From: Galaxea fascicularis
Taxonomy: Eukaryota > Cnidaria > Anthozoa > Scleractinia > Euphylliidae
Direction: 5' to 3'
DNA: 64,000 nt
Assembly (NCBI GenBank): GCA_948470475.1
Contig: OX419339.1
Span: 8,127,685 to 8,191,684, forward strand
The position numbers and the translations under genes were made by a program. A model generated the notes under the pieces. It was not told the origin of the DNA. It worked only from the letters and a program-made list of their open reading frames with translations, and did not search any database. Of this stretch, positions 59,879 to 64,000 are shown in pieces (positions within the stretch are counted from its first letter, which is position 1; each line of letters opens with the position of its first letter).

Positions 59879-61219
59879 ACATTACCCACTACTGAGCAAA
59901 AGTAGGCGAGGATATTGCCGTCCTACGGAGTATTATTTACCCGCAATCGCCTACCAGATTGCACGGATAATGCACTACGTGGGAGACGGATTTTGTGGTT
60001 TAAGGAATTTTATTTTTAAAAGATAATTAGTAACTGCCGACTGTGACGAAATCATGTCGAAATGGCCCTTGCACTGACCAATAGAGAACAACCGAAGAAC
60101 TCCCTCGGTGGCAAACAACTTCATTCATTCGCAGGAAACTTGATTCCTCGTTCACTGACAGGCAAGGAGTCTATTTTTATATTTATTATTTTAAAATTGG
60201 AAGAAATAAGTCGGCCGCGGAAAGTTTGTTGAACCCCACGAAAACAAGAAGAGGGCCTAAGACTGCGTGTGGAGTGAAAAAGCGAAGAAATTCACTAGAT
60301 GCAAGCGAAAGTTGTTACGACAAATGCGCGCGGGTAATTTTCTAACACAAAATTCTTTCTTCGCTCCGCTCGGATATTTTTTTAGTTGCCCTTGTCGAGT
60401 TATTTTCAGAATCTTTTACTTACAACTAATATCTAATCTAGGTTTAATGGCGATTTCTTTGCAAGAAACCTCGAAACAAGCGTGGAGACAAAAGTGGAGC
60501 GAGGAAAGCCACCGCGAAAAATGTCAACAGACTGCTGGATACCTAATAGGATTATCACACCGCTCACTATTTATTAACTTAGCTCCAAAACAGTTTTTCC
60601 CCGTTTCTCGTGTTCTCTTGCACATGCTGTAAATTTTCTTTCGCCAATTGCTAGTTTAATTATTCGTTTAACCATACAGAGAAAAACTAAATTTTCAAAA
60701 ATATGAGCCCTGAAAGTTTGCAGTGACCTTAAGCTGCTGCATGTTGCATCTGTCGCCAGTTGCTTTTACTCTGACTTGAAGCTCCACAAACTAGGATAGT
60801 TTGCCGAGCTGGGGTTAAACAACGTACTATATACTAGACGTTTTTATCGTAATGTTCAAGTTCTTTAATAGTCTCTCTATACTACTTTAAAATCTATTAG
60901 ATATCTATATCACCTCAATTAACTTTTTACATCAAATTTATTTCTACATCAAATCAATGTTAGAAACATTGGTCTCGCAGTTGGAAGTTAATTTTGCAAA
61001 GTCTTTCGTTTTCATGCTGTTAAGTTCGCTAGAAAAATAATTGCAAACTTCTCTTCCTGCCAGAGTGAAACTATAGCTGCCTACGTACATTTTGGAGACG
61101 ACATCGTTATTTTAGTTTACTTTCTTAGTTTAGATTATCATTATAATGAATGGGCTGTTTACGAGTGCTTAAAAGTATTGCTTTCATGCTCCTAGATTAA
61201 AAAAATGTTGTCTGCTTTG
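59879..61219. other. Intergenic and probable 3' UTR of minus-strand exons
   Basis: A minus-strand AATAAA (60942-60937) could serve the exons at 61.2-61.6 kb. A plus-strand frame at 60267-60632 has no domain and begins with GTG. No other gene seen. Confidence 0.35.
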
Positions 61220-61589
61220 TCACGCTTGATGACCGATCTTGTCATCTCGCTTTCTCGCCCTCTCATTGGTCCATTCTTCGTCACGAGCTTCCTCAAAATC
61301 GCCGCATTGTTTGAAAGCGAAATCACACACGCTTTGTAGAGTTCTTTGAAGTTCAACGTACTAGAAGAGCAAAAGGAAAAAAAACAAAAACATTATTGTT
61401 GTGTAATCTGCTGAAAACATGAAGACATCAACTTATGTATTGTGAATTTAGTCTGTTCAGTCATGAATGCAGTTAACCGGGCTCCAAGTTACCTTTTGTT
61501 ATATAAGTACCTGCACTGCTCATAAAAGAATTTTGGACAGTTCCTCGTGCGTTCCCCTTTTATGTATGGTTGGATTTCTTTTTCGAATT
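61220..61589 (-). CDS. Two candidate 3' exons of an unknown gene
   Basis: Exon 61589-61511 (acceptor attttcag, donor cag|gtactt) encodes FEKEIQPYIKGERTR, then NCPKFFYEQC. It is open in one frame only and ends in phase 2. The following exon ends at TGA 61222-61220. Its best frame reads LQSVCDFAFKQCGDFEEARD ... RARKRDDKIGHQA, with coding-like base pattern. Joining the two in frame needs the acceptor ttcaaag (exon start 61343) instead of the stronger cttctag (61360). The peptide has four cysteines and many charged residues. I recognise no family, and upstream exons were not found. Confidence 0.35.
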
Positions 61590-62060
61590 CTGAAAATTAA
61601 TTAGATGTTTCGTTTTTGCTTTTTTGTTTGCCTTCCTTTAGGAGAGGCGAAGAGGAAGATGGCTGTTTAAGTTGTTTGAGCTCTGTTCGTTGCTGTATTA
61701 TTTTTTTGTAACTTCTAGCAATTTAAAACGTCCCAATTGCTGTGCCCCTAAAGCAAAATGGTTCCGTTGAAATCTAGCTTTCTACTAACTCTCTGCTAAA
61801 CTCTTGTAAACAAGAAACCATGTAGTATTTTCCCTTTTTTACCGTCGATGAAAATCAACGAGACTGTTAAATAACCGGTGTACACTCATAGCTTTTAAAA
61901 TTAGCAGATTATTCCTGATTATTTCTCCAAATGTGAGTTTAAGGAGAGGCGTTTTCGCTAGAATAGCTATATCTTTCTTCGTTAGATTTTTCTATCTAAT
62001 TCGAATTTGGAGTGGCACCAAAAGGAGAGAAATGAGGTAGGCATATGCCTTGACCTTTAA

Positions 62061-63052
62061 CCCTTAAAAGCCCAACTACGCATATATGCGTTGTAAATAC
62101 CATTACTACTTTTGATATTTGTTTCTTGTTGAACTTAAGAGTCAACATTACGAAAGTGTGTTCATTGTGCCGACGGGTTGATGTGACATCCATCGCAGCC
62201 TAAAACGTCCACAATGATTCCCGGTGTCCATTGCAGTGAACCGTTCTTATGGCAACAAATCCCAAAAATCCAGCATTTTGCTCCAAGAGCAACACCAAAA
62301 AAGTGTCAATCCTTTAAGATAAAAACTTGCTCAAAAAATCAAAAGTTTGCGTTAACAACACACCTCAAAGCCAGATCTTGGTATTTAGCTGGAAAATTCC
62401 CTCTCACTTTATTTGCCGGCCCTTGTTGCTCCATTTGATGAAAGCCAGTGTCGAGAATACAACCGTTGCTTCGTTCATGCCCGAAAAGAATTCTGGGTAA
62501 TTCCGCCATAACTCGAAAAGGGAACTCTTACCATCTCCATTTCAAAGAATTATTACAAGTGTCGGGCCACCCAGTCCTACCAGCAAAATATCGCGTCGGT
62601 TGAAAATTTTCCAAGTCAAAACTTGGCCAAATAGTCTTGGTAGGTCCTGGAAGCCATCAACAGATGGGCCAGAGAGACAACTTCACTCGTGAACCCGCCA
62701 AACTTGATACAAACATCTTTGGCGTCCCAGTCTACATGAAACCACCTCTCACCTCTGTTTTCTTTCAGAGGCTTGCCTCTACCCACATTCCAGCTTAATG
62801 ATGCCGACTTGTGGGCTTCTGCAGAGGAAAATGGCTCGAAAACACACTCATAAAGCAAGAAACCGAGCCGATTTGAACTCATCAAAACACGAACTGTTGA
62901 TCTAGGTCACGTGATGCCCAAATCTGAGCCCAAAGTGTCTCGAAACCGCTAATATTGTAATGGATACTGTATATAAGGACAAACAAAGTGAGGCAAAGTT
63001 TGTTTCGCCAAATTACAAGTGAGAAAATAAGCAACGCTTGGTCCTTTAAGAG
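62061..63052. mobile_element. piggyBac-like non-autonomous element, TTAA sites
   Basis: TTAA flanks both ends (62057-62060, 63053-63056). Just inside are CCCTTAAAAGCCCAAC and, inverted, CTCTTAAAGGACCAAG, which match at most positions. TTAA targets with CCYTT ends are typical of piggyBac elements. A minus-strand frame (62885-62616, 89 codons) starts at ATG and reads VDWDAKDVCIKFGGF, but I cannot tie it to a transposase. Confidence 0.6.
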
Positions 63053-63056
63053 TTAA

Positions 63057-64000
63057 AATTTATTGTCCAAAACATCTTCTGTTGAGCCCTCTTATCTTTG
63101 TAATTAAGTACCAATAAACATAGATGTTATGCTAAAAAACTGAATATTGCGCACATTATGCAGTAGATTAAATTAGCTTTACCCGAGGCGCAGTAAATCC
63201 TGTCGTTAAAATATATCCCACCAAAATATATTACGAGACATTGAATAGACTGAGAACGCCAGGAGCGTACAATTTTATATTCAATGGCGGACGGACGAAG
63301 AAAAGAGCAGAAAAGGCATTCTAAAGGGTATATATTACTGTAGTTTAATTGCCCTTAGCTCCGTTGATTTGATGGATAATCGATCGATTTGAAGGAAATG
63401 TGTCTATAAGGTCAATTTTCCAATTATGAAATGATTTGATCAGTTAATGTCATATATCAGGCAAGGTTGAACATTTTCCCTAACTTCCCTCCCTTTTTTC
63501 GAAATTTAGGCGGCTCGCAAGTTCAGTGGTTTCTTTATAATACAGCTGGCCAAAGAAAACGAGTTATTAGAAAATGGCTGCCGAAGATCACTGTCGAGTA
63601 GAAGGAAAACAAACCGTTTCATGGATGTTTTCGCCTCTGTGATGCCTTCATTTTTTTAAATGTCGCACCAGCAAAAGAGACTGTTTTATTTTTCTTAAAC
63701 AGTGTGCATGGCTCATTTCCCTGAAAACATATTTTGAGTCGCTAATTTAGTGTTAACTCCAAGTGGAATTATAATCAGTCAAATCTAAAATGTTCATCAT
63801 TTTCAAACTCAACTCACTCACGCGCACCTGCATACCAAACAACTGTCATGATAAAAGTAATTCATGAGGGGTGAGTTCCCATTCAGGTCTGTCATTAAGG
63901 GCCGGGCATTTCCGCGGCTATGAGATGTATGTTGACTACACCACAATGGCTGGATTCCCCAGCTACTTTTTTTACATTAACCCACCTACTTCAAAATTAG
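63057..64000. other. Intergenic, no gene recognised
   Basis: An ATGGCGGACGG start at 63284 opens only 19 codons. No exon chain could be built. Confidence 0.4.

Noticed and set aside
63284..63560. First exon (ATGGCGGACGG) joined to a following acceptor near 63509
   Set aside because: The donor at 63328 leaves phase 2, and the next exon then meets a stop within about ten codons.

Overview
This window looks like nuclear DNA of a cnidarian, most probably an anthozoan such as a stony coral or sea anemone. It is A+T-rich and gene-sparse. Genes are either split by GT-AG introns of 0.3 to several kb or are short intronless genes with nearby AATAAA signals. Much of the space between genes is miniature inverted-repeat DNA, a tRNA-derived SINE with a cnidarian-type body and a decayed Penelope-like retroelement. 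The taxon is inferred from family content and repeat types; no diagnostic marker was searched.

Layout. (1) 0.5-9.2 kb, plus strand: the 3' part of a secreted EGF plus Kunitz protein whose 5' end lies left of the window. All internal exons are phase 1-1. One Kunitz module has canonical cysteine spacing with Gly at the reactive (P1) position; the other is divergent. (2) 10-17 kb: intergenic, with two MITEs and a 71-bp TA microsatellite. (3) 18.4-45 kb, plus strand: the most interesting block. Four intact intronless genes (18394-18816, 26162-26596, 35606-35977, 44550-44993) and one divergent, C-terminally degenerate copy (32040-32381) encode small, charged, basic-tailed proteins. They share an N-terminal module (RPxxM ... 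QSM) and a C-terminal module (DLAxxHxERALxxG ... GRRxRxKR). I do not recognise the family. (4) Between these genes lie a Penelope/GIY-YIG relic, two long-armed foldback elements, a SINE and several MITEs. (5) 48.2-52.2 kb, minus strand: a complete four-exon gene for a secreted animal cellulase, built as signal peptide, CBM2-like domain, Ser/Thr/Pro linker and GH9 catalytic domain. (6) 56.3-58.1 kb, minus strand: two stand-alone relatives of that CBM2-like domain, one with a single frame break and one clearly decayed. (7) 59-64 kb: a hAT-type palindromic MITE with an 8-bp target duplication, two possible coding exons of an unknown minus-strand gene, and a TTAA-flanked piggyBac-like element.

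How the genes relate. The cellulase and the solo CBM2-like genes form one carbohydrate-binding neighbourhood that probably arose by local duplication. The five small basic proteins form a separate tandem family. Nothing in the sequence links the EGF/Kunitz gene to either group. Frames and splice sites were read by eye, so exon ends depend on consensus sites and phase agreement, not on transcripts.
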